From Clostridia bacterium (GTDB lineage: Bacteria; Bacillota; Clostridia; Oscillospirales; CAG-382), in contig JAGCNA010000184.1 of assembly GCA_017646185.1 (NCBI GenBank), forward strand, positions 1-15,296: a DNA stretch of 15,296 nt, read 5' to 3'. Both the position numbers and the translations under genes were made by a program. Position 1 is the stretch's first letter, and every line of letters begins with the position of its first letter. Below the pieces are notes generated by a model. It saw only the letters and a list, made by a program, of their open reading frames with translations. It searched no databases and was not told the origin of the DNA. Below, piece after piece: positions 7,813-14,168 of this stretch.

Positions 7813-7817
7813 TCACG

Positions 7818-8909
7818 TTATCCTTTCTGTATATTTTCTATAATAAGTCTGCCCATCTCACTGCAGCCAACGAGAGTTAAACCGCTGTTATCTTCGGAGG
7901 GGAATATATCTCCCGTACGGTAGCCTGCATCAAGCACTCGGGACACCGCCTCTTCTATAGCGTCTGCTTCCTTTTCCATATCAAAGCTGAAACGAAGCAT
8001 CATTGCCGCAGAAAGAATTGTACCGATGGGGTTTGCAATATCCTTTCCCGCAATATCGGGGGCGGAACCGTGGATAGGCTCATATAATCCGCACTTGGTA
8101 GCACCGAGACTGGAAGAAGGTATCATACCGATGGAGCCGGTGATCATAGAAGCTTCATCGGATAAAATGTCACCGAACATATTCTCGGTAACCACAACGT
8201 CAAACTGGGAAGGATCTTTCACTATCTGCATTGCACAGTTATCCACCAGCATATCGGAAAGCTCAACTTCGGGATATTCATCGGCAAGACGGTGCATAAC
8301 CGCTTTCCAAAGACGGCTGGAATCCAGCACGTTGCTTTTTTCTACCGAGCAAAGCTTTTTGCCACGCTTCATAGCGGTTTCAAAACCAATTCTTCCGATA
8401 CGCTCTATCTCGGCTTCGGAATACTTAAGCTCGTCAACAGCCACCTTTTGACCCTCTGCAAGTTCTGTTTTGTGAGTGCCGAAATAAATTCCGCCGATAA
8501 GCTCACGAACGATAATAAAATCTATACCCTTATTTACAATGGATTCCTTTAAAGGAGAAGCGCTTGAAAGCTGAGGCCATATCTTCGCAGGACGGTTGTT
8601 ACTGTAAACCCCCATTCCCGCACGGAGTCTTAACAGACCTTTTTCGGGACGCATATTTCCCGGAACATCGTTCCACTTGGGACCGCCAACTGCACCGAGA
8701 AGAACGCTATCGGAATCAAGGCACTTTGCAAGCATTTCTTCGGGAAGAGGATCTCCCCATTTATCTATGGCGCAACCGCCCATATCCACGTCGGTATATT
8801 CAAAGTTATGGCAGAAAAGCTCTGCTGTTTTATCAAGCACCTTAAGCGCCTGCTCCACTATTTCGGGACCTATACCGTCACCGCGGATAACGGCTATATT
8901 TTTCTGCAT
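7818..8909 (-). CDS. leuB: 3-isopropylmalate dehydrogenase
   Basis: LeuB oxidises and decarboxylates 3-isopropylmalate to 2-oxoisocaproate with NAD+, the last leucine-specific step before transamination. The 363-residue protein has the family start IAVIRGDGIGPEIV, substrate-site residues in RLRAGMGVYSNNRP (94-107), Tyr142 in RELIGGIYFG, and Lys191. The Asp cluster is in ENMFGDILSDEASMITGSIG (Asp247, Asp251). The cofactor motif HGSAPDIAGKDIANP (280-294) has the acidic residue typical of NAD+ use. Only one base separates it from the leuD stop. AAGG in the last leuD codons probably serves as its ribosome binding site. Placement after leuD and before ilvB joins the leucine and common-pathway blocks in one transcript. 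Confidence 0.97.
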   Translation of the reverse strand: MQKNIAVIRGDGIGPEIVEQALKVLDKTAELFCHNFEYTDVDMGGCAIDKWGDPLPEEMLAKCLDSDSVLLGAVGGPKWNDVPGNMRPEKGLLRLRAGMGVYSNNRPAKIWPQLSSASPLKESIVNKGIDFIIVRELIGGIYFGTHKTELAEGQKVAVDELKYSEAEIERIGRIGFETAMKRGKKLCSVEKSNVLDSSRLWKAVMHRLADEYPEVELSDMLVDNCAMQIVKDPSQFDVVVTENMFGDILSDEASMITGSIGMIPSSSLGATKCGLYEPIHGSAPDIAGKDIANPIGTILSAAMMLRFSFDMEKEADAIEEAVSRVLDAGYRTGDIFPSEDNSGLTLVGCSEMGRLIIENIQKG

Positions 8910-8910
8910 A

Positions 8911-9399
8911 CTAACAACCTTCCTTAAGCGAAGCGAGCAAGCCGCCCTTCTCGATTATATTCTGAATAAACGAGGGAAAAGGCTCTGCTTTGTAAGTTTT
9001 TCCTTTGGTGATATTGGTTATCACACCGGTGTCGAAATCAACGCTGACGTTATCTCCGTCTTCGATCTCTTCCGCCGCCGCTTCACATTCCAATATGGGC
9101 ATACCGATATTAATGGCGTTGCGGTAAAAGATACGGGCAAAGCTTTTTGCTATAACGCAACCCGTACCGCAGGTCTTGATAACCAGAGGTGCGTGTTCAC
9201 GGGAAGAACCGCAGCCGAAATTCCAGCCTGCAACTATGATATCACCCTTGTTCACACGGGATACGAAGGTGTTATCAATATCCTCCATACAGTGCTTGGC
9301 AAGCTCCTTTGCATCGGAGGTGTTGAGATAACGGGCAGGAATGATAACGTCCGTATCAACGTTATCGGGATATTTAAAAACTCTTCCTTTAGTTTCCAT
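8911..9399 (-). CDS. leuD: 3-isopropylmalate dehydratase small subunit (short type)
   Basis: LeuD is the swivelling small subunit of isopropylmalate isomerase and pairs with LeuC to convert 2- to 3-isopropylmalate. The 162-residue form is shorter than the roughly 200-residue E. coli protein and matches the short type shared by archaea and many Firmicutes. It contains DNVDTDVIIPARYL (12-25), the phosphate/carboxylate-binding FGCGSSREHAP (61-71), and a C-terminal IIEKGGLLASLK. The substrate-selecting loop reads YLNT (24-27). In the archaeal relatives this loop separates isopropylmalate from homoaconitate enzymes. The full leuACDB set argues for leucine synthesis here. The start overlaps the leuC stop by one base (TAATG), with GGAGGA in the leuC end, so the two subunits are translationally coupled. 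Confidence 0.96.
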   Translation of the reverse strand: METKGRVFKYPDNVDTDVIIPARYLNTSDAKELAKHCMEDIDNTFVSRVNKGDIIVAGWNFGCGSSREHAPLVIKTCGTGCVIAKSFARIFYRNAINIGMPILECEAAAEEIEDGDNVSVDFDTGVITNITKGKTYKAEPFPSFIQNIIEKGGLLASLKEGC

Positions 9400-10661
9400 T
9401 AACTGTTCCTCCGAGGGTCTGTAATATAACCCGTAAGTGCGCTTGCGGCGGCTGTTGCGGGAGATGCAAGATAAACCTCGCTTTCCACGTGTCCCATTCT
9501 GCCTACGAAATTACGGTTGGTAGTGGCGACACAACGCTCACCTGCGGCAAGAATACCCATATAACCGCCAAGGCAAGGACCGCAGGTAGGTGTAGACACT
9601 ACTGCACCTGCATCTATAAAGGCGGTAACGTATCCACGCTGAACACATTCACGGAGTATCTGCATTGTACCGGGAATGATTATGCAACGCACGTTATCTG
9701 CTATCTTTTTATCTTTAAGAATATTGAAGGCGGCTTCCATATCTTCCATTCTGCCGTTGGTACAGCTTCCGATAACCACCTGATCTATTTTTATATCACC
9801 AAGCTCGTGTGCGGGATGGGTATTTTCGGGAAGATGAGGACAAGCAACGGTGGGAACGATCGAACCGAGATCCATCTCGATCGTGCGCTCGTATTCAGCG
9901 TCTTCGTCAGCTTCGTAAATGACGGGAGTGCGCTCGCATCTGCCGTCCATATACTGCTTTGTAACTTCATCCACAGGGAAAATACCGTTCTTTGCGCCTG
10001 CTTCAATAGCCATATTGCATATACACAAGCGGTCATCCATACTGAGAGATGCAACGCCCTCACCGGTGAATTCCATACTGCGGTACAAAGCACCGTCAAC
10101 ACCGATCATACCGATGATGGTGAGTATAACGTCCTTGCCGCTGCAATGCTCGGGAAGTTTTCCCTTAAGCTCAAAGCGGATAGCGGAAGGCACCTTGAAC
10201 CAGGCGGTTCCGGTAGCCATTCCTGCTGCCATATCCGTACTTCCAACGCCGGTGGAAAAAGCACCCAGTGCGCCGTATGTACACGTGTGGCTGTCTGCGC
10301 CGATAATGCAATCACCTGCGGTAACAACACCCTGCTCGGGAAGAAGGGCGTGTTCTATACCCATTTTACCCACGTCATAAAAATGACTTACGCTGTGAGC
10401 AAGAGCGAATTCGCGGCACTGCTTGGATTGCTCTGCCGCTTTTATATCCTTGTTGGGAACAAAATGGTCCAGAACAATTGCGATCTTATCTTTATTGAAC
10501 ACGGTATCAAAACCGGCTTTTTTAAATTCATTTACCGCTACGGGAGTTGTAATATCGTTGCCGAGAACTATATCAAGCTTTGCGTTGATAAGCTGACCGG
10601 CATTAACGCTTTCAAGTCCCGCATGGGCGGCAAGTATTTTTTGAGTCATAGTCATGCCCAT
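9399..10661 (-). CDS. leuC: 3-isopropylmalate dehydratase large subunit (short type)
   Basis: This large subunit carries the [4Fe-4S] cluster of isopropylmalate isomerase. The 420-residue protein belongs to the short, homoaconitase-like class, not the roughly 465-residue E. coli class. Cluster ligands are Cys300 (IGSCTNGR), Cys360 and Cys363 (TPTCGPCLGG). GADSHTCTYGALGAFSTGVG (121-140) and the ending TNRNFVGRMG...YLASPATAAASALTG are typical of the family. The start MGMTMTQKILA matches the conserved N-terminus. AAGGAG lies nine bases upstream of ATG 10661, straddling the leuA stop, which supports this ATG over the later ones at codons 3 and 5. The protein is coupled to leuD, and the labile cluster fits an anaerobic host. 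Confidence 0.97.
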   Translation of the reverse strand: MGMTMTQKILAAHAGLESVNAGQLINAKLDIVLGNDITTPVAVNEFKKAGFDTVFNKDKIAIVLDHFVPNKDIKAAEQSKQCREFALAHSVSHFYDVGKMGIEHALLPEQGVVTAGDCIIGADSHTCTYGALGAFSTGVGSTDMAAGMATGTAWFKVPSAIRFELKGKLPEHCSGKDVILTIIGMIGVDGALYRSMEFTGEGVASLSMDDRLCICNMAIEAGAKNGIFPVDEVTKQYMDGRCERTPVIYEADEDAEYERTIEMDLGSIVPTVACPHLPENTHPAHELGDIKIDQVVIGSCTNGRMEDMEAAFNILKDKKIADNVRCIIIPGTMQILRECVQRGYVTAFIDAGAVVSTPTCGPCLGGYMGILAAGERCVATTNRNFVGRMGHVESEVYLASPATAAASALTGYITDPRRNS

Positions 10662-10674
10662 AGTTTGCGACTCC

Positions 10675-12336
10675 TTATCTGATCATGTTGTTATAAGCAC
10701 TCAACAATGCGTGGATACTTGCACGGATAATATCTGTATCCGTACCCGCACCCCAATAAGTTTTGCCGTTTTTATCTTCTATACCGATATAAGCGGCGGC
10801 GGTAGCATCCGAGCTCTTGCCTTCAAGGCTGTGCTCGGTATACACCTTAAGACTATAATTATCTTCCGTATATTCCTTCAAAGCGTTGCTGACAGCGTCA
10901 AGAGAGCCGTTGCCCTGGGTATGAACGGTATTCTTTTTGCCGTCACGCACAAAGGTAACGTATGCGTCCACTCCGCCATCCTTCTGAACAAAGCTCATAT
11001 TGGAAATAGCCACGGGGCTTTCAAGGTTCAGGTAATTATCGGTAAACACCTTTAAAACGTCGTGAGGCTTAAGCTCGCGGTGGTCGTGATCCGATACATT
11101 TTTACAAGCATAGCTGAAATGCTCACGCATTTTTGCGGGAAGATCATAACCGTACGTCTGCTCAAGCAGATATCCGATACCGCCTTTTCCGCTTTGGGAG
11201 TTTACGCGGATAACGTCTGCATCGTAGGTACGGCTTATATCCTTGGGGTCGATGGGAATATAAGGCACCGACCAGATGTTAAGCCCCTTTTCCTCACGCC
11301 ATTTCATACCCTTTGCGATTGCATCCTGATGACTGCCGGAAAAAGCGGCAAATACCAAAGAGCCTGCATAGGGGCTTCTTTCGTACACGTGCATACGGGT
11401 GCACTTTTCATAGGTTGCCACTATTTCGGGCATATTGGAAAAATCAAGCTCGGGATCCACACCGTGGGAATACATATTCATTGCAAGTGTGATTATATCA
11501 ACGTTTCCGGTGCGCTCACCGTTGCCGAACAAAGTACCTTCAACACGGTCTGCTCCTGCAAGGAGAGCCAGCTCCGTATCCGCAACGCCGGTACCTCTGT
11601 CATTATGAGGATGAAGAGAAACGGTTACGAATTCACGGTATTTCAGGTTTTCACTCATATATTCAACCTGATTCGCATAAACGTGCGGCAGGCTCATTTC
11701 CACGGTAACGGGAAGGTTAATAATAACATTGTTGGTTTCGGAAGGTTCAAGAACGTCCAAAACAGCGTTGCACACTTCCAAAGCATACTCGGGTTCCGTT
11801 CCCGTAAAGCTTTCGGGAGAATATTCAAAGCGGAAATTGCCTTCGTATTCGGAAGCAAGACGTTTTACAAGACGCGCACCGTCAACGGCAATCTGCTTTA
11901 TCTCTTCTTTGGATTTTTTGAAAACCTGCTCTCTTTGAGCAACGCTTACGGAATTATAAAAATGGATAATTGCATTGGGTGCGCCCTTGCAGGCATCAAA
12001 GGTCTTGCGGATAATATGCTCTCTGCACTGGGTAAGCACCTGAACGGTAACGTCTGCAGGAATCATATCATTCTCTATAAGAGTGCGCAGAAACTCGTAT
12101 TCGGTTTCCGATGCGGCGGGAAATCCCACTTCTATCTCTTTGAAACCAACTTCAAGTAAAAGTTTATAAAATTCCAGCTTTTCCTCAAGGCTCATGGGAA
12201 TTACAAGGGATTGATTACCGTCACGCAGGTCAACACTGCACCAACGGGGCGCTTTTTCTATATGATCCTTGCTCACCCATTTAAAGTGTGAACCGGGAGG
12301 CGGGAAATAGCCTATACTGTATTTGCTGTTATTCAT
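10675..12336 (-). CDS. leuA: 2-isopropylmalate synthase, yeast/actinobacterial type
   Basis: LeuA condenses acetyl-CoA with 2-oxoisovalerate, committing carbon to leucine. The 553-residue protein is the longer type best known from fungi and actinobacteria. The extended N-terminus leads to PRWCSVDLRDGNQSL (30-44), where Arg38 and Asp39 lie in the HMGL-like TIM barrel. The metal-binding HPHNDRG is at 242-248 (His242, His244) and GNGERTGNVD at 271-280. The last roughly 120 residues form the LeuA dimer/allosteric domain that normally binds leucine for feedback control. Many Clostridia use a shorter LeuA of about 510 residues, so this subtype is worth noting. It starts three bases after the ridA stop, and AAGGAG in the ridA end codons is its ribosome binding site. 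Confidence 0.96.
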   Translation of the reverse strand: MNNSKYSIGYFPPPGSHFKWVSKDHIEKAPRWCSVDLRDGNQSLVIPMSLEEKLEFYKLLLEVGFKEIEVGFPAASETEYEFLRTLIENDMIPADVTVQVLTQCREHIIRKTFDACKGAPNAIIHFYNSVSVAQREQVFKKSKEEIKQIAVDGARLVKRLASEYEGNFRFEYSPESFTGTEPEYALEVCNAVLDVLEPSETNNVIINLPVTVEMSLPHVYANQVEYMSENLKYREFVTVSLHPHNDRGTGVADTELALLAGADRVEGTLFGNGERTGNVDIITLAMNMYSHGVDPELDFSNMPEIVATYEKCTRMHVYERSPYAGSLVFAAFSGSHQDAIAKGMKWREEKGLNIWSVPYIPIDPKDISRTYDADVIRVNSQSGKGGIGYLLEQTYGYDLPAKMREHFSYACKNVSDHDHRELKPHDVLKVFTDNYLNLESPVAISNMSFVQKDGGVDAYVTFVRDGKKNTVHTQGNGSLDAVSNALKEYTEDNYSLKVYTEHSLEGKSSDATAAAYIGIEDKNGKTYWGAGTDTDIIRASIHALLSAYNNMIR

Positions 12337-12339
12337 TAT

Positions 12340-12732
12340 TTACTCCTTGGAAGGCAGAGTGCTGATCTCCGCAATTGCCTCTACTTCTACCAAAACGTTC
12401 TTGGGCAAAGTCTTTACGGCAACGCAGGAACGGGCGGGCTTGCTTACGAAATATTTGCCGTACACTTCGTTAAAAGCTGCAAAATCATCCATATTGCTTA
12501 AAAAGCAGGTGGTCTTTACAACCTTTTCAAGACTGCTTCCTGCCGCTTCAAGGACTGCGGAAAGATTTTTACATACCTGCTCGGTCTGTTCACGGATATC
12601 GGTTGCTTCCACAGCACCGCTGGCGGGATTGATAGCTATCTGACCTGAGGTAAATACTATATTACCGACTACCGTGCCCTGAGAATAAGGACCGATAGCA
12701 TCCGGTGCATTTTTTGTGTATATGTAATTCAT
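12340..12732 (-). CDS. ridA: RidA-family 2-iminobutanoate/2-iminopropanoate deaminase
   Basis: RidA hydrolyses the enamine/imine intermediates released by PLP enzymes such as threonine dehydratase, protecting other PLP enzymes, including BCAA aminotransferase, from 2-aminoacrylate damage. The 130-residue length is typical. Signature residues are present: GPYSQG with Tyr16 (14-19), FTSGQIAINP (27-36), Arg101 in KPARSCVAV, and Glu119 in VEVEAIAEI. The Arg that binds the substrate carboxylate is the marker of the active RidA subgroup. It lies between ilvA and leuA, with six bases after ilvA and three before leuA, so its product is made alongside the enzyme whose by-products it clears. AAAGGAG in the ilvA end provides its ribosome binding site. 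Confidence 0.96.
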   Translation of the reverse strand: MNYIYTKNAPDAIGPYSQGTVVGNIVFTSGQIAINPASGAVEATDIREQTEQVCKNLSAVLEAAGSSLEKVVKTTCFLSNMDDFAAFNEVYGKYFVSKPARSCVAVKTLPKNVLVEVEAIAEISTLPSKE

Positions 12733-12738
12733 TGATAA

Positions 12739-13941
12739 TTACTCCTTTGACACGATTTTGAAGCCTTCGCTCTTCAAAGCTTCGATTATCTGCTGTACGT
12801 GATCGTAATCACGGGTCTCCATAACGATACGGAGATAACAGCCGTTAATGCTTTCGGTATTTCCGTTGCGCTCGTGATGAACGCTGGTTACGTTACCGCC
12901 GCAATCTGCAATAATACGGGAAACATCCTTAAGCTGACCGGGCTTATCAACAAGTTCGATAAGCAGGCTGGAGCTTCTGCCCGATTTCATAAGACCGCGC
13001 TCTATTACACGGGAAAGACTTGTAACGTCTATATTACCGCCGGAAACTACGCTTACTACCTTCTTGCCCTCTACGGGGAATTTATTGAACATAGCCGCCG
13101 CAACGGAAACTGCGCCTGCGCCTTCGGCAATCATCTTTTGCTTTTCGATCAAAGCAAGAATAGCGGAAGAAATTTCATCTTCGGTAACAAGAGCAATATC
13201 ATCCACATATTTGCTGACCATATCGAAGGTGTTATCACCGGGACGCTTTACTGCGATACCGTCTGCTATGGTGGAAACAGAAGGCAAAGTCTGTATTGAA
13301 CCGCTGTTTACGGAATTATACATACTGGGAGCGCCAGACGCCTGAACGCCGTATACCTTTATACGGGGATTTATGGATTTTATTGCGTATGCAACACCGG
13401 AAATAAGTCCGCCGCCGCCGATGGGAACGATAACCGCATCTATGTTGTCAATATCGTTTACTATCTCAAGACCGATAGTACCCTGCCCTGCAATTACGTT
13501 TTCATCATCAAAAGGATGAACGAAGGTCAGCCCCAGCTCGTCCTTTAAAGACATTGCTTTATTATACGCATCGTCATAACAGCCTTCAACAAGGCAAACG
13601 TTTGCTCCGTAATTTTTGGTAGCCTCTATTTTGGAAATCGGAGCGTTATCGGGAAGACAAATAAGAGAAGAAATACCGCATTTGGAAGCCGCAAGCGCTA
13701 CGCCTTGCGCATGGTTGCCCGCAGAGCAGGCAATAACGCCCTTTGCTTTTTCTTCATCGGAAAGCATTGCTATCTTATAACCCGAACCGCGTAGCTTGAA
13801 GGAGCCGGTATTCTGTAGGTTTTCCGGTTTAAAATACAAATCACACCAAGGTGCTATACCGTATGCCTTTGCAAGAGGCGTGGGACGTATGATTTTTTTA
13901 AGCACTGTAGATGCGTGAAATATTTTGTCGATCGTAACCAT
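12739..13941 (-). CDS. ilvA: Threonine ammonia-lyase with C-terminal ACT domain
   Basis: IlvA deaminates threonine to 2-oxobutanoate, the entry step of isoleucine synthesis. In the 400-residue protein the PLP Lys49 is in TGSFKLRG, a phosphate/substrate loop reads SAGNHAQG (73-80), and the PLP phosphate is held by GGGGL (175-179). One ACT domain occupies about residues 325-400 (SLLIELVDKPGQL onward), fewer than the paired regulatory domains of the 514-residue E. coli IlvA. Catabolic TdcB enzymes lack an ACT domain, so this short form could be either biosynthetic or catabolic; the operon context decides for biosynthetic. It is the first gene after the attenuator. The ATG lies 12 bases beyond AAAGGA, a rather long spacing, but no better start is visible. 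Confidence 0.95.
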   Translation of the reverse strand: MVTIDKIFHASTVLKKIIRPTPLAKAYGIAPWCDLYFKPENLQNTGSFKLRGSGYKIAMLSDEEKAKGVIACSAGNHAQGVALAASKCGISSLICLPDNAPISKIEATKNYGANVCLVEGCYDDAYNKAMSLKDELGLTFVHPFDDENVIAGQGTIGLEIVNDIDNIDAVIVPIGGGGLISGVAYAIKSINPRIKVYGVQASGAPSMYNSVNSGSIQTLPSVSTIADGIAVKRPGDNTFDMVSKYVDDIALVTEDEISSAILALIEKQKMIAEGAGAVSVAAAMFNKFPVEGKKVVSVVSGGNIDVTSLSRVIERGLMKSGRSSSLLIELVDKPGQLKDVSRIIADCGGNVTSVHHERNGNTESINGCYLRIVMETRDYDHVQQIIEALKSEGFKIVSKE

Positions 13942-13953
13942 AAGTATAAAAAA

Positions 13954-13959
13954 TCCTTT
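13954..13959 (-). promoter_or_regulatory. ilvA: Ribosome binding site of ilvA, long spacing
   Basis: AAAGGA (13959-13954) is the only purine-rich match before ATG 13941, and 12 bases of A/T separate it from the start. This is longer than the five to ten bases seen at most other genes in the window. It lies 12 bases past the stop of the candidate leader frame, so it would be free when that frame is translated to its end. Confidence 0.5.
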
Positions 13960-13971
13960 CGGGCAGAATTC

Positions 13972-14079
13972 TTAAACTACAAAAAAACGCCCTCTCTCTT
14001 GCGCAAAGAGAGAGGGAGCTGAAAATAAATAAACAGTCAATACCATTCTGTTTGCCGTAAAAACTAAAAATTTCTGCAT
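13972..14079 (-). CDS. Candidate leader peptide (35 residues) of the ilvA attenuator
   Basis: This short frame was found by reading the leader. ATG at 14079 begins about ten bases after the predicted transcription start, and TAA at 13974-13972 lies seven bases after the terminator T tract. The peptide begins MQKFLVFTANRM. Codons 13-18 read Val-Leu-Thr-Val-Tyr-Leu (GTA TTG ACT GTT TAT TTA), just before the terminator stem, whose 5' arm starts at codon 22 (CCC). Codons 22-33 are the terminator itself. A ribosome at codons 17-18 would cover the base of the 5' arm and prevent the hairpin. Against it: there is no Shine-Dalgarno sequence, BCAA codons are only moderately enriched, and a chance frame of this size is possible. 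An internal ATG (codon 12) could give a shorter peptide. Confidence 0.4.
   Translation of the reverse strand: MQKFLVFTANRMVLTVYLFSAPSLFAQERGRFFVV
13981..14016 (-). terminator. Attenuator terminator in the ilvA leader
   Basis: On the minus strand, CCCTCTCTCTT and AAGAGAGAGGG form a perfect 11-bp stem with a five-base loop (TGCGC), followed by CG and seven T residues. The T tract appears only on the minus side, so it acts on transcripts heading into ilvA. It lies between the consensus promoter and the ilvA start, which is the defining layout of an attenuator. It would also end any transcript reading through from ilvE. Confidence 0.93.
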
Positions 14080-14092
14080 TATATAGTATTGA
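14031..14092 (-). other. Complementary segments in the leader RNA (possible alternative folds)
   Basis: TCAATACTAT (14092-14083, at the predicted transcript 5' end) is complementary over ten positions, with one G-U pair, to ATGGTATTGA (14046-14037). That second segment is also almost the entire loop of a hairpin formed by AAACAG (14053-14048) and CTGTTT (14036-14031). The two pairings are unlikely to coexist fully. Both are A/U-rich and weak. No segment complementary to the terminator 5' arm was seen, so a classical antiterminator is not evident. Confidence 0.4.
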
Positions 14093-14095
14093 AAG

Positions 14096-14124
14096 ATTAT
14101 ACCACTAAACCAATAATGTGTCAA
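14096..14124 (-). promoter_or_regulatory. Consensus sigma-A promoter of the ilvA operon
   Basis: TTGACA (14124-14119), a 17-base spacer and TATAAT (14101-14096) match the vegetative consensus at every position. Transcription should start at A14090 or A14089, leaving a leader of about 148 bases before ilvA. The stretch upstream (14125-14168) is rich in A and T runs and could act as an UP element. Such a strong promoter followed by a strong terminator implies control mainly by termination rather than initiation. Confidence 0.92.
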
Positions 14125-14168
14125 GTAAAAATGTATATGATATTCTGTTTTTTTGAAAAATTATTCAG

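Noticed and set aside
9489..10682. 397-codon open frame on the plus strand, opposite leuC
   Set aside because: It is antisense to leuC, whose cluster Cys and active-site motifs are intact. The translation shows no recognisable domain and no good ribosome binding site.
11062..12159. 365-codon open frame on the plus strand, opposite leuA
   Set aside because: It is antisense to leuA with all LeuA motifs present on the minus strand. The composition is that of a shadow frame.
13942..14090. T-box or other known riboswitch in the ilvA leader
   Set aside because: The leader is only about 148 bases, with no T-box consensus, no specifier-loop arrangement that I can see, and no recognisable riboswitch core.
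14148..14162. CodY-like box (AATTTTTCAAAAAAA) upstream of the ilvA promoter
   Set aside because: It matches only 10 of 15 positions of AATTTTCWGAAAATT, in an A/T-rich stretch where such matches are expected by chance.
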